Shown one piece after another: positions 62,078 to 64,000 of a stretch of 64,000 nucleotides of DNA (position 1 is the stretch's first letter; the number at the start of each line of letters is the position of its first letter). The notes under the pieces were generated by a model, which was not told the origin of the DNA, did no database searches, and saw only the letters and a list, made by a program, of their open reading frames with translations. Source of the stretch: Deinococcus sonorensis KR-87 (GTDB taxonomy: Bacteria > Deinococcota > Deinococci > Deinococcales > Deinococcaceae); the NCBI RefSeq assembly GCF_040256395.1, contig NZ_CP158298.1, positions 62,001 to 126,000 of the forward strand, written 5' to 3'. The translations under genes and the position numbers were made by a program.

Positions 62078-63643
62078 TCAGCGGTGCTGAAGGTGGTCGG
62101 GGAGGAGAGGACGCAGGTACCCGATGATGGCTGCTTCCTGGCCCACGGGCACACGTGCGGCGAGGTAGCCGTCCGGGCGGATGAGGATGAGTTCGTCGCC
62201 ATCGGGGGCGTAGGTCCGCGTCGTCTCCCCCGTCGTGTCCTGAAGTTCCGTCCCCTCACGGGTGCCGATCTGGTGAACGTGGACCTGGGAAGGGTCAAGG
62301 CCGGCCAGGGTGGGCCGGGGGCCTTCGGTGAAGGCGAGGAGCGTCCAGTGGGGGCCGCGGAGGAGGTCGAAGACCGCCCCGTCGAACTGTGGACCGTGGA
62401 GTCCCATGGCGTTTGGGGCGCGTCGCCCAGCGGGGAGGGCGGAGGCGCCGGTCATCGCCCCAGAGGTCAGGGAACTGGTGGGGTAGGCGATGGACAGCCC
62501 GCTCGTGAGGTCGTCGGACAGCTCACCCAGGGTTTTTGAGAGGCCGGCACCGCTCTCCCTGCGCATGGTGCTCTGGGCCTGCTGCATCTTGCGGTTGCTG
62601 TCCTCCAGCACCGCCTGGGCGACCGGAAGCCGTTCCTCTTCGTAGGTGTCGAGCAGGGCCGGGGCCGCGCCACCGAGGACGGCGGCCAGCTTCCACCCGA
62701 GGTTATAGGCGTCCTGAATGCCGGTGTTCATGCCCTGTCCGCCCGCCGCCGGGTGGACGTGCGCGGCGTCGCCCACCAGGAAGACCCGCCCTTGACGGTA
62801 CCGCTCGACCATCCGGACGTTCACGCGCGAGATGGAAAGCCAGGACGCGCTCGTGAGCCTCACCACGCCAACGCCGGCGCGTTCGTCGAGCATCTGCTGG
62901 TAGAGCGCCAGCGAGGGCGGGGCGGGCTCGCCAGTCTCCGTCGGGATGGGGCTCTGGAGCTGCCACAGGTCGGTGCCTGGGAGCGGGGTGAGCCCGATCA
63001 TGCCCTGCGGGGAGGTCCACACGTGCAGGTACCCCCGGTCCAGCCCTGGGGCGGTCACGTCCCCGAGGTACCACCGCTGGTCCTCGTACGTCTCCCCCAC
63101 GAGGGGCAGCCCCACGAGCTTGCGGATGCGGCTCGTTCCACCGTCCGATCCGATGACGTAGCGAGCACGAATGGTCTGCACGCCGTTCCCGGTCACCACG
63201 TCCACGGCCACGCCGGTGGAGTCCTGGTGCAGCGCGGTCGCCTCCATCCCGAACTCGACGTGACCGTTCCATCGCGCGTGCTGCTCGCGGAGTGCCGCTT
63301 CCACATCAAACTGGGCGATCCACACCGGGTCCGGGAACGGGGTCTCGGACGGGCGGCCGACCCGGGCGGCGATGTTCGGCCGGTCCACCACCGTGCCCGC
63401 CGCGTCATGGAAGCGGGTGGGCAGGTCGACCACGCCGCGCTGCATCACCCGCGCGGCGGCCCCCAGGTCATCAAGCACCTCGAGCGCTCTGGGCTGAATG
63501 GTCTTGGCCCTCGACGCCGTGCTGGGCTGCGGCGCGCGTTCGATGATGCGGTGCGGAATGCCGCGCCGCGCGAGGTCGCAGGCGAGCGTGAGCCCGGTCG
63601 GTCCTGCGCCGACAATCAGGACGTCGGTGATGTGATCATGCAT
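62078..63643 (-). CDS. FAD-dependent aromatic-ring monooxygenase
   Basis: 521 residues. The flavin fold is complete: GxGxxG in LIVGAGPTGLTLACDLARRG, the DG motif in YVIGSDGGTSRIRKLVGLPL, and GD in FLVGDAAHVHPAAGGQGMNT. GIQDAYNLGWKLAAVLGGAA and a thioredoxin-like C-terminal domain (about residues 400-521) complete the class A hydroxylase layout, as in phenol, pentachlorophenol or rifampicin monooxygenases. It would hydroxylate an aromatic compound with NADPH and oxygen. It is divergent from a TetR gene with a palindromic operator between. Confidence 0.93.
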   Translation of the reverse strand: MHDHITDVLIVGAGPTGLTLACDLARRGIPHRIIERAPQPSTASRAKTIQPRALEVLDDLGAAARVMQRGVVDLPTRFHDAAGTVVDRPNIAARVGRPSETPFPDPVWIAQFDVEAALREQHARWNGHVEFGMEATALHQDSTGVAVDVVTGNGVQTIRARYVIGSDGGTSRIRKLVGLPLVGETYEDQRWYLGDVTAPGLDRGYLHVWTSPQGMIGLTPLPGTDLWQLQSPIPTETGEPAPPSLALYQQMLDERAGVGVVRLTSASWLSISRVNVRMVERYRQGRVFLVGDAAHVHPAAGGQGMNTGIQDAYNLGWKLAAVLGGAAPALLDTYEEERLPVAQAVLEDSNRKMQQAQSTMRRESGAGLSKTLGELSDDLTSGLSIAYPTSSLTSGAMTGASALPAGRRAPNAMGLHGPQFDGAVFDLLRGPHWTLLAFTEGPRPTLAGLDPSQVHVHQIGTREGTELQDTTGETTRTYAPDGDELILIRPDGYLAARVPVGQEAAIIGYLRPLLPDHLQHR

Positions 63644-63678
63644 GGGGTGGCCTCCTGGAACTTCGGTTCCGCATCTAT

Positions 63679-63698
63679 ACTACACCGTATAGTGTAGT
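63679..63698. promoter_or_regulatory. TetR operator between monooxygenase and regulator
   Basis: ACTACAC-CGTATA-GTGTAGT is a perfect 7-bp inverted repeat with a 6-base centre. It lies between the divergent start codons at 63643 and 63725 and overlaps likely -10 boxes, so one dimer could repress both genes. Confidence 0.7.
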
Positions 63699-63724
63699 TT
63701 TGGCGAATGATAGAGTGAACGCCG

Positions 63725-64000
63725 ATGATGAGGACGCAGAGTGCGAGCAAGACGCGGGCCGGTTCCCCCCACAAGCGCGAGCGCATTCTGGAGGCGGCCC
63801 GCACGCTCTTCCTCACCGAGGGCTACGAACGGACGAGCGTTGACGCGATCTCCGCGCGCGCTGAAGTCTCGAAGCGGACCGTCTACGACTACTTCGGTGA
63901 CAAGGAGGCGGTGTTCGTCGCCGTGGTGGAAGCGGCCAAGCGGACGTTGATGGCGTCCGTGCAGGCCGCGCTGGATGACGAACTGACCGAGGGCCGTGAC
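63725..64000 (+). CDS. TetR family transcriptional regulator, N-terminal part
   Basis: 92 codons are visible before the window ends. The domain reads SPHKRERILEAARTLFLTEG, YERTSVDAISARAEVSKRTV, YDYFGDKEAVFVAVVEAAKR. That is the TetR helix-turn-helix followed by the start of the effector core. ATG 63725 has a second ATG at 63728. It is divergent from the monooxygenase gene and probably regulates it in response to an aromatic compound. Confidence 0.9.
   Translation, partial: MMRTQSASKTRAGSPHKRERILEAARTLFLTEGYERTSVDAISARAEVSKRTVYDYFGDKEAVFVAVVEAAKRTLMASVQAALDDELTEGRD

Overview
The window is GC-rich, gene-dense at its two ends and eroded in the middle. It most likely comes from a Deinococcus replicon, probably a megaplasmid or an accessory part of the genome. 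The best lineage marker is a single-stranded DNA-binding protein with two OB folds in one chain (23910-24716), typical of Deinococcus-Thermus. Support comes from a GlgC fragment, a plasmid replication protein remnant and many genes whose start codon lies only 6-9 bases after a TANNNT -10 box, which suggests leaderless mRNAs.

Layout: 1-8.4 kb holds an ATP-grasp fragment, a MarR/VC0807 pair, IS5 and IS6 remnants, an AT-rich island with a 45-residue basic protein, two small hypothetical genes and an aldo/keto reductase. 8.9-14 kb holds a secreted papain-like protease, a DUF3291 gene cut at its C-terminus and a LysR regulator. 14.3-17.8 kb is a TetR, cytochrome c, PQQ-dehydrogenase and secreted-protein unit. 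17.9-18.7 kb is a decayed plasmid origin: a frameshifted rep fragment, an AT-rich stretch and repeats on a 33-bp spacing. 19.2-27.4 kb has a MarR/hydrolase pair, an acetolactate synthase behind what reads as a complete leader-peptide attenuator, SSB, small genes and a divergent TetR/SDR pair. 27.5-30.4 kb is a run of small phage- or plasmid-like genes. 31.5-35.8 kb carries plasmid debris: a coupling-protein remnant, an intact MazF-type toxin-antitoxin pair, a ParA remnant and a broken PIN-type toxin-antitoxin pair.

36.9-45.8 kb contains a secreted GH43 glycosidase, an ISL3 transposase tail, a GlgC C-terminal fragment, a repeat-bearing lipoprotein, a divergent TetR/SDR pair and a membrane-anchored hydrolase. 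46.8-54.8 kb is a six-gene operon: ROK regulator, fumarase-superfamily lyase, secreted PIG-L deacetylase, sugar-binding protein and two permeases. 55-64 kb has lipoproteins, a SnoaL-like protein, a class-C beta-lactamase-like hydrolase, a SRPBCC protein and an FAD monooxygenase divergent from a TetR gene that runs off the end.

Two themes stand out. The first is regulation: several inverted-repeat operators sit between divergent or autoregulated genes, and the acetolactate synthase leader has all the parts of translation-coupled attenuation. The second is decay: at least nine loci look intact at the protein level but are broken by single-base shifts. These are either real erosion of a plasmid-derived segment or uncorrected indels in the assembly. 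No tRNA, rRNA or CRISPR array was seen.
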